Source: Terriglobia bacterium (GTDB lineage Bacteria; Acidobacteriota; Terriglobia; Terriglobales; Acidobacteriaceae). Taken from it: a DNA stretch of 60,403 nucleotides. Numbering within the stretch: position 1 is the first letter of the stretch; each line of letters starts with the position of its first letter. The notes beneath the pieces are model-generated. The model was not told the origin of the DNA, ran no database searches, and was given only the letters and a program-made list of their open reading frames with translations. Positions 18,849 to 28,106 of this stretch are shown here, one piece after another. The position numbers and the translations under genes were made by a program. The DNA lies in contig JAIQET010000033.1 of NCBI GenBank assembly GCA_020073645.1, positions 1 through 60,403 of the forward strand, in the 5' to 3' direction.

Positions 18849-19343
18849 GTGGGTTGCAGCAATGCCTGGGAACTCGAAACCATCGCCGAACCCGACTCCC
18901 CGCCCGCGGACCTGGAGCCGCCAGCCGGATGCCCGACGATTCTCTTGGTCGAGGACGAAGAATTTGTCCGCCAGGTCACCAGCGAAGTTCTGCAGTCTGC
19001 CGGTTACCATGTCCTGGAGGCCCGGGAGGCAATCGAAGCCACGGTCGCCTTCCGCCGGCATCGCCAGGAGGTGCGACTGCTCATCACTGATGTGGTCATG
19101 CCCGGCCAGAATGGCCGTGACTTGGCCCGCGAACTGCGCTCCGTCTGCCCCGACTTGAAAACGCTCTTCATCTCCGGGTATCCGGAAAATGTGGTTACGA
19201 GAGATGCGAGCGAAGAGCGTGCTGTCTTCTACCTGCCCAAGCCGTTCTCCGCCGATTCACTGGTGCTTTCAGTCAGGGCGATTCTGGAACACGGTATGAT
19301 TGCGCAAACAAGCCTGGCTAGGCGCGCTGCCGGTAGCGGGTAG
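18849..19343 (+). CDS. Single-domain response regulator
   Basis: 164 residues. A receiver domain (about 28-150) has the acidic cluster LLVEDEE, phosphoacceptor Asp81 in LLITDVVMPGQNG, a Ser in LFISGYPE and Lys in YLPKPFS. There is no output domain, so it may act by binding a partner, as CheY does. The start is GTG with GGAGGTG about 5 bases ahead. Its last 26 bases overlap the 3' end of cheB on the other strand. The 230 bases upstream show no recognisable promoter. Confidence 0.85.
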   Translation: MGCSNAWELETIAEPDSPPADLEPPAGCPTILLVEDEEFVRQVTSEVLQSAGYHVLEAREAIEATVAFRRHRQEVRLLITDVVMPGQNGRDLARELRSVCPDLKTLFISGYPENVVTRDASEERAVFYLPKPFSADSLVLSVRAILEHGMIAQTSLARRAAGSG

Positions 19344-20406
19344 CCAGCAGAATCTGCTCGGGAATTCGAGGTAGAGGTACTACTCGTTGCAGCACTCCTG
19401 CTTCTGCACAGGAACGTGGCATCCCATAGACCGTGCAACTGGCCTCATCCTGTCCCACGGTAATCCCGCCCTGGCGCGCAATCGCTTGCATCCCCTGCAA
19501 TCCGTCGGCGCCCATACCGGTCATGATGATTCCCATGCTGAACGCGCCGTACACCTCAGCCACCGACAGCATCATGACGTCCACCGAGGGAATATGCGGC
19601 CTGTTGTCGGGCGAGTGCGAAAGCCGGATGGCAACTTTCGACGGCGTTCGCCTCAGTACCGTCATGTGCTGGCCGGCGGGCGCGATATAGACGACCCCGG
19701 CTTCGACTGGCTCATCGTGCACGGCCTCTCGAACCGACGCTTTGCACAACCCGTCCAGTCGGCGCGCGAAAGGCCCGGTAAATCCCTGCGGCATGTGCTG
19801 CACGACCAACACTCCCACCGGTAGGTCGGCTGGCAGCGTCGGGAGAATCTGCTGCAAGGCCTTCGGTCCGCCCGTCGATGTGCCAAGCGCAACCACGCTG
19901 GGTGGCACATGTAGGCCAGCACTGGGGCTGGCTTTCACCTCTCCACTAGGCGGCTGGGTAATTCTTCCCACCGGCTTCCGCCGTCCGCTTTCCGCCGCCG
20001 CCTTGATTTTCTCTACCAGGTCGTCGCGGATTTTTATGATATCGAGGGAAACGTATGAGAGCTGCTTGGGTACGTAGTCGAATGCGCCGTTGGCCAGCGC
20101 GTCCAGCGTGGTTTCCGCTCCCTCTTGCGTCAGGGAACTCACCATGATCACCGGACGTGGCGTCTCCTGCATGATGCGTTTCAGCGTCTCCAGCCCATTC
20201 AGTTTGGGCATTTCCACGTCCAGCGTGACCACGTCGGGCTGCAGAGTGGTGATCTTCTCCAGCGTTTCGATGCCGTTCTGGGCCGTACCGCTCACCCGCA
20301 GGCCAGGATCCGACTCGATCATCCGGGTAAGCGCCGTGCGCATGAAGGCGCTGTCGTCGGCTACCAGCACCCGCACTAAGCGCGAGTTGTCATGAGCCCC
20401 GTTCAT
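19318..20406 (-). CDS. cheB: Chemotaxis protein-glutamate methylesterase CheB
   Basis: 362 residues. The N-terminal receiver domain (phospho-Asp63 in VVTLDVEMPKLNG) controls a C-terminal methylesterase that demethylates and deamidates receptors. The catalytic Ser is in ALGTSTGGPKAL, the His in VVQHMPQGFTG, and the Asp in TGMGADGLQG. It is last in the chemotaxis operon, and its ATG overlaps the stop of the HDOD gene by 4 bases. The MCP in this operon lacks a C-terminal CheB/CheR-tethering pentapeptide. Confidence 0.95.
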   Translation of the reverse strand: MNGAHDNSRLVRVLVADDSAFMRTALTRMIESDPGLRVSGTAQNGIETLEKITTLQPDVVTLDVEMPKLNGLETLKRIMQETPRPVIMVSSLTQEGAETTLDALANGAFDYVPKQLSYVSLDIIKIRDDLVEKIKAAAESGRRKPVGRITQPPSGEVKASPSAGLHVPPSVVALGTSTGGPKALQQILPTLPADLPVGVLVVQHMPQGFTGPFARRLDGLCKASVREAVHDEPVEAGVVYIAPAGQHMTVLRRTPSKVAIRLSHSPDNRPHIPSVDVMMLSVAEVYGAFSMGIIMTGMGADGLQGMQAIARQGGITVGQDEASCTVYGMPRSCAEAGVLQRVVPLPRIPEQILLATRYRQRA

Positions 20407-21299
20407 TTTGGCCGGTACAGCAGGCTCACCAAGCGGTGTACCTCGTCCAGGTAACCCTCGAGTTCGAATGTGAAGCGCGCCCAGTCGAAACTCTCCAACG
20501 TGGGGCATTCCTTCAGCAGCAGCGCGAATCCGGGTTGCTCGAGAAAATTGACTTGCCGCTCCTCGATGAATCCGTGTCCCAAGCCGTTCATCCGGCAGAG
20601 CAGGTCGGAAAGCGAAACCAGGGCCAGCAGCGCGCGGTGGTTACTCGCGCTCTCCACCTGATGATGCCAGCTCACGACTTCCACCAACTCTGGCGTGAGG
20701 TCCCATTGCTCGGCGAGCCGCCGGCCGCTGTCGCAGTGCGACAGCCCCATGGTCTCGGATTCAGCTTCATGCAACGGAATCCCACGCGACCGCGCCAGTG
20801 CCATCGCTTTCTGAAATTCCTGGGGTAAAATCCACAAATTGACCAGAATGCCGAGATCGTGCAGCAACCCCGCCAGGTAGGCCTTGCCGTGATCCGCAAA
20901 TCCGATCCGCCGGGCAAAACGGCGGCTCACCAGGGCGCAACCCAGGGAATGTTCCCAGAACACGGTGGGATCGATACCGGTTTGATCGTCGGGCATCAGC
21001 TTAAGCACGGAGCACGAGAGCGCAATGTCCCGCATACGCTGCATGCCCAGCGCGACCACTGCGCTGCGCACGCTGTCGACCTTTTGCCAGCGTCCAAACA
21101 AGGGCGAGTTCGCCATGTGCAGGCACTGCGCTGCCAGAGACTTGTCCTGCGAAATCAGGTCCACGGCGCCCTGCACGTCCAGGCTTTCCAGGGGCTGTTC
21201 GAAATAGCGCAGCAGGGGACCGAGAATGACCGGGATGCTGGGCATCTGCTCTAGCCCTTCCAGCCTTCGTAGCAGTACTTCCTTGGCTTCTCCACTCAT
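20403..21299 (-). CDS. HDOD-domain protein in the chemotaxis operon
   Basis: 298 residues. The HDOD domain (about 15-215) is recognisable from QMPSIPVILGPLLRYFEQP, QCLHMANSPLFG, ALGMQRMRDIALS and GLLHDLGILVNLW. HDOD proteins are catalytically uncertain relatives of HD phosphohydrolases and are often wired into cyclic-di-GMP and two-component signalling. It sits between cheR (6-base gap) and cheB (4-base overlap), so it is almost certainly co-expressed with the adaptation enzymes. Its role there is not established by the sequence. Confidence 0.88.
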   Translation of the reverse strand: MSGEAKEVLLRRLEGLEQMPSIPVILGPLLRYFEQPLESLDVQGAVDLISQDKSLAAQCLHMANSPLFGRWQKVDSVRSAVVALGMQRMRDIALSCSVLKLMPDDQTGIDPTVFWEHSLGCALVSRRFARRIGFADHGKAYLAGLLHDLGILVNLWILPQEFQKAMALARSRGIPLHEAESETMGLSHCDSGRRLAEQWDLTPELVEVVSWHHQVESASNHRALLALVSLSDLLCRMNGLGHGFIEERQVNFLEQPGFALLLKECPTLESFDWARFTFELEGYLDEVHRLVSLLYRPK

Positions 21300-21306
21300 G
21301 TCGCAC

Positions 21307-22200
21307 CTAGCGGTTCACTTGCCGCTTTTCGGATTTCACGTAAGCTGTGGCCGACGGCAAGTGCACCAGACGAAAGTCTTCGCTGATTCCATACAACGAC
21401 TCGGAATGTCCCAGGAACAGGTATCCATGGGCGAGCAGGTTGTTGTAAAAGTGCTGGATCACCCGCCGCTTCGATAGCCCGTCGAAATAGATCAGCACGT
21501 TGCAGCACATGATCAGGTCAAGGCCCTTCATAAACGCTACGCGGGAGTCATCGAACAGGTTGAGGCGACTGAAATTGACGTGCGCCTTCACGTCCGGGTT
21601 CACATGTAGCTCATCCCCGCGATCCGTAAAATATTTCTGCCGATAGTAGGACGTTAGATTGCGCGTGCTGTACGTACCGTAGGAGCCATGTTTGGCGTGC
21701 GCCAGGGACCGCTCGTTCAAGTCGGTCGCCAGAATCTCAAAGGTCCAGCCCTTCAGCCGACTCGCGGTCTCTTCCAGCAACATCATGCTCAAAGTGTAAG
21801 GTTCTTCACCCGTGGAACAGCCTGCGCTCCAGATGCGCAGGTGCCGCAGCGGCAGGTTGGCCCGCGCCTCGATGATCTTTAGGAGAACAATGTTGCGCAG
21901 CGCATCCAGTTGCGGCAGATTGCGGAAGAAGCAGGTCTCCCCGATGGTGATCTCATTCAGCAGGCTCACCAACTCCGCCTGGCGAATCGGCTTCACTGTC
22001 AAACATTCGTAGTATTCCCGCAGCGTTTTGGCCCCCAGCACTTCCATGCGCTTAACGCAACGGTCTTCGAGCAGCCGCAGTTTGTTGTCGGGTTGGAAAA
22101 TGCCCGCCACCTGGTACACCAGGTCACGGATGCGAATCAGTTGCGGGTTGGGAGCAGCTTCTCCCGCAGAGAGCGCGCTGGATGGCGCGGAAGCCGTCAT
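21307..22200 (-). CDS. cheR: Chemotaxis receptor methyltransferase CheR
   Basis: 297 residues. It methylates receptor glutamates with S-adenosylmethionine. The N-terminal helical domain contains ITIGETCFFRN. The SAM-binding domain has RIWSAGCSTGEEPYTLSMM, ATDLNERSL and the conserved DLIMCCNVLIYF. It starts by overlapping the cheA stop codon by 4 bases. Confidence 0.95.
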   Translation of the reverse strand: MTASAPSSALSAGEAAPNPQLIRIRDLVYQVAGIFQPDNKLRLLEDRCVKRMEVLGAKTLREYYECLTVKPIRQAELVSLLNEITIGETCFFRNLPQLDALRNIVLLKIIEARANLPLRHLRIWSAGCSTGEEPYTLSMMLLEETASRLKGWTFEILATDLNERSLAHAKHGSYGTYSTRNLTSYYRQKYFTDRGDELHVNPDVKAHVNFSRLNLFDDSRVAFMKGLDLIMCCNVLIYFDGLSKRRVIQHFYNNLLAHGYLFLGHSESLYGISEDFRLVHLPSATAYVKSEKRQVNR

Positions 22201-24008
22201 TGGACCATCTCTTGTGCGCCCGCCGTGGCGCTGGACGCGAGCAATCCGGCCGGATCCAGCACCAGCCGCACGCCCCCGTCTCCGCTGATGGTCGCCCCGG
22301 CCACGCTGGGGCAATGGTGGAGATAGGACCCCAGCGGCTTAATCACCGTAGACTCCTGCCCCACCAGGTGATCCACGAGCAGCGCAATGCGTTTGTCGCC
22401 CACGCCGAGGATGACCACTTTGTTTCCCGCCCCATTCCCCGCCTTGCTTTGGAAAATCGTCCCCAGACGCAGCAGGGGCAGAGTCTCGCTGCGCAACCGC
22501 AGCACCTCGTTGCCCTCCACCTGGTGGACTTCCTCGGGATTGATGCGCGCGGTCTCCAGCACCGAGCGTAGCGGCAGCGCGTAGACTTCGTCCGCCACCC
22601 GCACCAGCAACACCGGAAGAATCGCCAGCGTGAGGGGGAGCCGCAGCCACACCGTCGTGCCCGTGCCGAGGTGGCTGTCCAGTTCGATGGTTCCATTCAA
22701 CTTCTTCAGGTTGGAGCGGACCACATCCATGCCCACGCCACGCCCGGAGATATCGGTCACCTTCTCGGCTGTGCTGAACCCCGGAAGAAAAATGAAATCA
22801 AGGATCTCTTTGGTCGGGAGCGTTCGCACCCGTTCCGCCGTGACCAGGCCCTTTTCCACTGCCTTCTGTCCAATACGCTGCGGATCGAGACCTGCCCCGT
22901 CGTCGGACACGCTGATCACGATCTGGTCGCCTTCCTGCTGTGCTTCCAGCCGGATGGTCCCGCTCCGCGGCTTGCCCGCAGCCACACGCACCTCGGGCGT
23001 TTCCACACCGTGGTCGAGCGAATTCCGCACCAGGTGAACCAGAGGGTCGCCAATCAACTCCACCATGGTCTTGTCGAGTTCGGTGTCCTCGCCGCGAACC
23101 AGCAGCTCGACTTCTTTTTGCAGGCTATGTGCTACGTCGCGTACCAGTCGGGGAAACTTGCGAAACACGGTTTCTATCGGCACCATCCGCGTCTTCAAGC
23201 CGGCAACCTGCAGCTCCTCGGTGATAAAACTCAGCCGTGCAGTGGATTGGCTCAGGGCGGAGTCCAGCGTTTCCCCGCTCATCCGGCCTGCGCTCACGTC
23301 CCGGCTAAGTTGCGTCAGCCGGTTGCGCTCCAGCACCAGTTCCCCCACCAGGTTGATCAGTTCATCCAGCTTGCGCACATCCACCCGCATGGTCTGGGCG
23401 CTGGCCGAACTGGCGGCTGATTCCGCCGCCTGCTTCTGGCGCACGATAGCGTTGCCCACGTCGGCGGCCGAAGCCAGGCCCTTGTCCACCAGCAATTCAC
23501 CCAACTTGCGGGGATCGCCGGAGGCCGCCTGCTCCTGGAGGGTCTTTTCCAGTGTGCTGGGCTCGATCACCTTCTCCGCCACCAGGATCTCGCCCACGCG
23601 AAGCGGAGCATCCGCAGCGGCACGGACCGCCTCCAGTTCCGCCAGGAGCGGGTCCAGGGCATACTCCTTGAGTCCTCCCTGGCGTACGTCTTCCAGCATT
23701 CGCCCCAGCTGGTCACGCGCGCTGAGCAATGCGTCCATCATGCGGCGCGAGAGCTGCACTTCTTCCCGCCGCAGCGCGTTGAGCACGTCTTCGGCGCGAT
23801 GACTCAGCCGCACTACCGGGTCAAAGGCGAGAAAGCCAGAGGTGCCTTTGATGGTGTGCAGCGCCCGGAAAATCCGATTGAGCAACTCCGCATCCTTGGG
23901 AGTCGTTTCCAGGGTCACCATGTCCTGGTCCATACGCTGCAGCAGTTCCTCCGATTCCACCAGGAACTCCTTGACCAGCGTCGGATCTTGTGCGAATTCG
24001 TTGTCCAC
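22197..24008 (-). CDS. cheA: Chemotaxis histidine kinase CheA with tandem MshEN-type motifs
   Basis: 603 residues, GTG start. P1 phosphotransfer domain with phospho-His51 in FRALHTIKGTSGF; dimerisation domain from about 205 (RKLDELINLVGELVLERN); ATPase with HLVRNSLDHGVE and a GRGVGMDVV glycine box; C-terminal CheW-like domain. The CheY-binding P2 domain is not recognisable. Instead residues 137-160 (R-V-G-E-I-L-V...L-x3-L-x2-Q) and 168-191 (K-L-G-E-L-L-V...Q) form two 24-residue repeats with a 7-residue spacer, matching the MshEN/GspE-N pattern. That fold binds cyclic-di-GMP in MshE; binding here is inference. Translation is coupled to cheR. Confidence 0.95.
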   Translation of the reverse strand: MDNEFAQDPTLVKEFLVESEELLQRMDQDMVTLETTPKDAELLNRIFRALHTIKGTSGFLAFDPVVRLSHRAEDVLNALRREEVQLSRRMMDALLSARDQLGRMLEDVRQGGLKEYALDPLLAELEAVRAAADAPLRVGEILVAEKVIEPSTLEKTLQEQAASGDPRKLGELLVDKGLASAADVGNAIVRQKQAAESAASSASAQTMRVDVRKLDELINLVGELVLERNRLTQLSRDVSAGRMSGETLDSALSQSTARLSFITEELQVAGLKTRMVPIETVFRKFPRLVRDVAHSLQKEVELLVRGEDTELDKTMVELIGDPLVHLVRNSLDHGVETPEVRVAAGKPRSGTIRLEAQQEGDQIVISVSDDGAGLDPQRIGQKAVEKGLVTAERVRTLPTKEILDFIFLPGFSTAEKVTDISGRGVGMDVVRSNLKKLNGTIELDSHLGTGTTVWLRLPLTLAILPVLLVRVADEVYALPLRSVLETARINPEEVHQVEGNEVLRLRSETLPLLRLGTIFQSKAGNGAGNKVVILGVGDKRIALLVDHLVGQESTVIKPLGSYLHHCPSVAGATISGDGGVRLVLDPAGLLASSATAGAQEMVQ

Positions 24009-24033
24009 TGTGAACCGGTCCTTGAGTCCTTAG

Positions 24034-24080
24034 TGGCGCCGCCTCTCGGAGGCTGTCGCGGGGACGTCCTACCCCCGCGC
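24034..24080. repeat. Two short hairpins between cheW and cheA
   Basis: The 93-base gap holds GCCTC-TCG-GAGGC (24041-24053) and GCGGGG...CCCCGC (24058-24063 with 24073-24078). It looks like an inserted GC-rich intergenic element. No U-run makes it a terminator, so cheW and cheA are probably still cotranscribed. Confidence 0.45.
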
Positions 24081-24101
24081 TCCTAGCGGCACTAGCAGGT
24101 A

Positions 24102-24620
24102 TCAGGCCTGCGCTACTTGGCTGCAGATTTCTTCGGAGTCACTCATCAGCCGGTCAACATCCAGCAGAATCAGCAGCCGGTTGTCCAGCTTGCCCACCCC
24201 GGAGACGTACTCGCGCTCGACTTTGCCCAGCCGCGGCGGAGGTTCCACCGTGTCCGTCGGGATGCGCAAGACTTCCGAGACCGAGTCCACCATGAACCCC
24301 AGCACGGTACCTTTCACCTCCACCACCACGATGCGGGTTTGCTTGTCGTGCGCCAGTTCCTCCAATCCGAACCGCTTGCGCAGCGCGATCACCGGTATCA
24401 CTTTTCCCCGCAGATTGATCACCCCATCCACGAAGTCCGGAGAATTCGGCACCCGGGTCAATTGCTGCACGCGGATGATCTCTTGCACCCGCAGGATGTC
24501 CAGCCCGAACTCCTCCCCGCCGATGTGAAAGCTCACCAGTTGCAGCAGGTCGCTATGCGACTGCCTGGGATCGTGCCCGCTGCTCTTGCCCGTTGCCGTT
24601 GCGTTTGCATTGGTTTCCAT
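24102..24620 (-). CDS. cheW: Chemotaxis coupling protein CheW
   Basis: 172 residues. CheW links the receptor to CheA. The CheW fold starts near LQLVSFHIGGEEFGLDILRV and includes VQEIIRVQQLTRVPNSPDFV and GVINLRGKVIPVIALRKRFG. The first 30 residues are a polar tail (METNANATATGKSSG). It lies 80 bases after the receptor gene and 93 before cheA, all on the same strand. Confidence 0.95.
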   Translation of the reverse strand: METNANATATGKSSGHDPRQSHSDLLQLVSFHIGGEEFGLDILRVQEIIRVQQLTRVPNSPDFVDGVINLRGKVIPVIALRKRFGLEELAHDKQTRIVVVEVKGTVLGFMVDSVSEVLRIPTDTVEPPPRLGKVEREYVSGVGKLDNRLLILLDVDRLMSDSEEICSQVAQA

Positions 24621-24700
24621 GTCGCTTCTCCTGTGGCGCTTCAGCTTTATCGTGACGATTGACGCGCGCAGGGCTGGTTGTCCCAGCCCCGCCCGGTTCC

Positions 24701-26431
24701 CTAGTGTGCTGCGGTGGCGGCGAAGGCCTTGGCCGGCTCTTCCACGTCACGAATGCTCGACGTCCGTCCCCCACTGTGTTTGTGCGCACCGCCGCTATGG
24801 AAACCGTTGCCCTCGCTTCCCAGCTTGAAGTTGCCCACCATCTTCTGCAGATCCAGCGCCAGCCCCGACAGGTCCTGGCACGCCTTGGCCGATTGCTGCG
24901 CCCCCACCGCCGACTCTTTCACCAGCTTGGCGATCTGGTCCATGTTGTTGTTCACCTGCTCGGAAGCGCTGGACTGTTCCGTCGCCGCGGTCGCAATGTG
25001 AGTGATCATTTCGCCCACCTGCTCCGCCATCTGGATGATCTCCTTCAGCGAGTCTCCGGCCTGGGCGGTGGAAGCCACGCCTTCCTCCACCTGCTTGGTG
25101 CCTTGCTCCATGGCGCCGACCGCAACCTTGGTCTCGTCCTGGATGTTCTTGATCATCTGGGCGATTTCCTTGGTCGCAGTAGTGGTGCGCTCCGCCAGCT
25201 TGCGGACTTCATCGGCCACCACCGCGAACCCCCGGCCTTGCTCGCCGGCGCGTGCGGCCTCGATGGCCGCGTTGAGAGCCAGCAGGTTGGTTTGATCGGC
25301 GATATCGTCGATCACTCCGATGATGTGCCCGATCTGGTCTGAACTCTTGCCCAGTTCCTCCATCTTCTTTGCCGTGCCGCCGACGGATTCGGCGATAACG
25401 CGCATCTTAGTCAGAGTCTCATCCACGATCGTGCCCCCATGCCGGGCAGTCTCCGAGGCCTTGCGGGCCGCATCCGCCGCCTTGTTGGAGTTGTCTGACA
25501 CCTGGAGCACGGTGGACGACATCTCCTGCATGGCAGTGGCCACCTGCGAGGTCTGGTCTTTCTGGGTCTCGGCTCCCTGCGCCTGCTGGGTGGCGGAGGA
25601 AGAGATCTCCTCGCTGGCGCTGGCCACATGCTCGGCGGTCCCGGCAATGGACTGAATCATGTCGCGCAGGTTGTTCTTCATGCCGTTCAGCGCGGTGCCA
25701 GCTTTGCCAATCTCGTCCTGCGACGTGATCTGCATGTCCTCAATCGCCAGGTTATTGGCGGCAATCTCCTGGATCAGGGCGACCATGCGGGAGATGGCGC
25801 CGGTGATGGAGCGAGCGATGAGCGCGGCGACGACCAAGCCCAGCAGGATCCCAACCCCCGCCAGAACAAGCGCCATGGTCTCAGCCCGGTCGGCCGCAGC
25901 ACTCTGTTCGCCCTCGCTTTTCTGCCTATCTTTGGTCTGCATGTCATCAAATTCTTTCACCACGTTAGCGAGCGCTGTCCGGGTCTCGTTCGTATCCGCG
26001 CTAGAGAGCAATCGCACCGCTTCCTTCTCTTTTCCGTTGCGGCGCAATTCAATCACCTTTGCTGTCCGGGCTCCAAGCTGATCGGAAAGCTGCTGCAGAC
26101 GGGAGTAGACTTTCCTGTCCTCCTCGGTCATCTGCATTTTGTTCAACTTGTCCAGGGTGTCTGCAAGTTGCGTCTTGCTGTCCTGGTATTCCCGTAGGCG
26201 CTCTTCGTCACCCGAGAGCAGGAATCCGCGCGTGGCGGCGATTTCCTTCCAGGTCGCCAGATCGATGTCTCCGGATGAATCCGCCATCACCGTGTCCTCC
26301 GCAACCTGGTCCGAGAGCAGATTAGAGTGCTTAGCAGAGGAGTAGCTGAGGTAGCCCATCAGCGCTATCAGCGCGAGCAGCACGCCAAAACCGACCCCCA
26401 ATTTCATCTTCAAACTCAGTTTGTTCATCAT
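24701..26431 (-). CDS. Methyl-accepting chemotaxis protein
   Basis: 576 residues. Membrane segment 1 (about 10-30), a periplasmic helical region of the four-helix-bundle type (about 35-185), membrane segment 2 ([20 protein letters not shown], about 190-210), HAMP, then a long cytoplasmic coiled coil. Its tip carries [20 protein letters not shown]. The C-terminus ends [10 protein letters not shown] without a receptor-tethering pentapeptide. GGAGG 6 bases ahead of the double ATG sets the start. A strong sigma-28 promoter lies about 126 bases upstream, so this gene heads the che operon. The ligand cannot be inferred. Confidence 0.94.
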   Translation of the reverse strand: MMNKLSLKMKLGVGFGVLLALIALMGYLSYSSAKHSNLLSDQVAEDTVMADSSGDIDLATWKEIAATRGFLLSGDEERLREYQDSKTQLADTLDKLNKMQMTEEDRKVYSRLQQLSDQLGARTAKVIELRRNGKEKEAVRLLSSADTNETRTALANVVKEFDDMQTKDRQKSEGEQSAAADRAETMALVLAGVGILLGLVVAALIARSITGAISRMVALIQEIAANNLAIEDMQITSQDEIGKAGTALNGMKNNLRDMIQSIAGTAEHVASASEEISSSATQQAQGAETQKDQTSQVATAMQEMSSTVLQVSDNSNKAADAARKASETARHGGTIVDETLTKMRVIAESVGGTAKKMEELGKSSDQIGHIIGVIDDIADQTNLLALNAAIEAARAGEQGRGFAVVADEVRKLAERTTTATKEIAQMIKNIQDETKVAVGAMEQGTKQVEEGVASTAQAGDSLKEIIQMAEQVGEMITHIATAATEQSSASEQVNNNMDQIAKLVKESAVGAQQSAKACQDLSGLALDLQKMVGNFKLGSEGNGFHSGGAHKHSGGRTSSIRDVEEPAKAFAATAAH

Positions 26432-26556
26432 TGCAGCCTCCATTGGATTGCTTGGCGGCATCGCCGGGTTCCGATCTGGCTCTGCCGCGGCGCCGCAACG
26501 GTTGAGCGCGGGATAAGAAGGTTCTGAGCCAACAAGCGCGTGCCCAACCAAACAAG

Positions 26557-26583
26557 TTATCGGCGTGAGCGCTTGCGACTTTA
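26557..26583 (-). promoter_or_regulatory. Sigma-28 (FliA) promoter of the MCP/chemotaxis operon
   Basis: On the minus strand TAAAGTCG-N11-GCCGATAA, against the consensus TAAAGTTT-N11-GCCGATAA: full -10 match, 6 of 8 in the -35, exact spacing. It lies in the gap between the porin and MCP genes with a leader of roughly 120 bases. It should drive MCP, cheW, cheA, cheR, the HDOD gene and cheB. Confidence 0.9.
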
Positions 26584-26617
26584 CTTGCGGAGAGACCGTG
26601 CCCGGATTTTGGCACAC

Positions 26618-27832
26618 TCAAAAGGTCAGGGTCAGCCGCGGAGTGAAGACCACGGAGTCGCGCTGGCAGCTTAGGCCGCCGGGATGATGGATAAACTGCA
26701 GGTCGGGAACCAGATTGAGGGAGCGCAGGACGCGGATCTTATAGTAGGCCTCGATAGCCAGTTCGCCGCTCTGCTGGAAGCCGGCTTCCGGGGCCTCGCT
26801 GAAGCGAACCCAGGTGGCGCCCAGGCCCACCGAGTCGCGCTGCCGACGGGCGAGAGGGCGGGTGAGCACGAGGCCGCCGCCGAGATGATGGGTGAAAGGA
26901 CTGACCTCGCCATTCGCGTGGCCGTACTGCAGGAAAGCCGATAAGGTCTGATCGCTGCCTTCTGTCGGCCGCGGCCGGCCCCACAAAGACTGCTCCATAA
27001 CAAAATAGAAACCCTGCGTAGCGCCGACAGAGTCGCCATCCAGACAGGGAACGGGTCCGTTCTGCCGCCAGAAGCCAGCCGCGAAACGGCCCGGGAGTTC
27101 GGCTTGGCCGCGTTTCCAGCGGCGCCCGGCCTCGACGATGGGCATAGCGCCGGAGTGCGCAATGTCGTAAACTCCCACCCCCAGGTAATAGCCGTCGACG
27201 GGACGGAGGAAGACGTTCAGGCCGGGACGCGGCTCTGGGTAGGTGGGGAAGGGCAAAATTGTGGGACTGTAGCCCATCGAGGAATTAAGGAAGTCGCTGC
27301 CGTTTTCCACGTAAGCGAACTCGGTATTGGCGTCCACTTTGCCGGCCTTGACGCGCAGCCGGTCAGCCCAGAGCTTCTGCTCGAACCAGACTTCATACAG
27401 CCCTGTTCCCGCAGTGGCGTCAATGTTGGAGAAGCCCTGCGCGTCTCCAACGTACTCGGAGCCTTGCCCTCCCCAGCGCTGATACAAGCTGGCGAAGGCC
27501 GTGCCGCCTTTCCAGCCAGCGAACTTCTCCATGTCCAAAGTCAGAGAGGTTTTGAACAGGTAGCGGTCCACCGAGCCGGCGGAACAGGCTCCGCCGCGGA
27601 AGTTCTTCGACCAGTCGTTGACGAGCGAGATCTGTCCGGTCAGGCCCTTCCCGTCCATCCACCGGAGTAACTCCTGCGGTTTCGTGCGCAGCGAGGACGA
27701 ATTGACGTGGATCGCATCTGGTTCCGCCGAGGTTTCCTTTGCGGAAGAGGAGTCTGCTGCCTGGGCCATCGCCGAGGTAGTGGATAGAAAAAGCAAAATG
27801 ACAAGTGCGGCTCCTTTTGTGCGAAAGCTCAT
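26618..27832 (-). CDS. OprB-family carbohydrate-selective porin
   Basis: 404 residues. A signal peptide (MSFRTKGAALVILLFLSTTS) precedes a polar stretch and then a beta-barrel pattern typical of OprB-family porins: GLTGQISLVNDWSKNFRGG, a FEQKLW strand, GKVDANTEFAY, and a terminal strand ending in the aromatic FTPRLTLTF. GAGGAG 6 bases ahead of the ATG supports the start. It is probably a sugar-permeable outer-membrane channel. A weak sigma-28-like site lies about 50 bases upstream of the start. Confidence 0.85.
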   Translation of the reverse strand: MSFRTKGAALVILLFLSTTSAMAQAADSSSAKETSAEPDAIHVNSSSLRTKPQELLRWMDGKGLTGQISLVNDWSKNFRGGACSAGSVDRYLFKTSLTLDMEKFAGWKGGTAFASLYQRWGGQGSEYVGDAQGFSNIDATAGTGLYEVWFEQKLWADRLRVKAGKVDANTEFAYVENGSDFLNSSMGYSPTILPFPTYPEPRPGLNVFLRPVDGYYLGVGVYDIAHSGAMPIVEAGRRWKRGQAELPGRFAAGFWRQNGPVPCLDGDSVGATQGFYFVMEQSLWGRPRPTEGSDQTLSAFLQYGHANGEVSPFTHHLGGGLVLTRPLARRQRDSVGLGATWVRFSEAPEAGFQQSGELAIEAYYKIRVLRSLNLVPDLQFIHHPGGLSCQRDSVVFTPRLTLTF

Positions 27833-27881
27833 ACGGACTCCTCGCAAGGGCCTCCGGTTCACCAATGGCCCACCCTCAGAA

Positions 27882-27908
27882 GAATCGGCTGAGATTCGCT
27901 TGTCTTCA
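27882..27908 (-). promoter_or_regulatory. Weak sigma-28-like site upstream of the porin gene
   Basis: TGAAGACA-N11-GCCGATTC on the minus strand: 6 of 8 in the -10 but only 4 of 8 in the -35, with correct spacing, 50 bases before the start codon. It could be chance. Confidence 0.3.
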
Positions 27909-28066
27909 GAGCCTCAGACAGGGAGCGGGCTCCGGTCACCCTCACCCGGGACCGTTTTGCAACTGGCCCGAAAAGGGAATCCCGGAGACGCTTGAAACAA
28001 GCAGTTCGGATGACGTTGAGCTGGGCCGGATATACGAATCGGAGTTTTTCCGCAGCCTGTGAGGCC

Positions 28067-28087
28067 GGGCCGGCACTCTGCCGGCCC
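28067..28087. terminator. GC-rich hairpin downstream of the carbonic anhydrase gene
   Basis: GGGCCGGCA-CTC-TGCCGGCCC is a perfect 9-bp stem 20 bases past the stop codon at 28107. No strong U-run follows on the minus strand, so efficiency is uncertain. The rest of the 274-base gap holds only the weak sigma-28-like site and porin leader. Confidence 0.4.
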
Positions 28088-28106
28088 CAGCCCAGTTTTG
28101 TAGACC

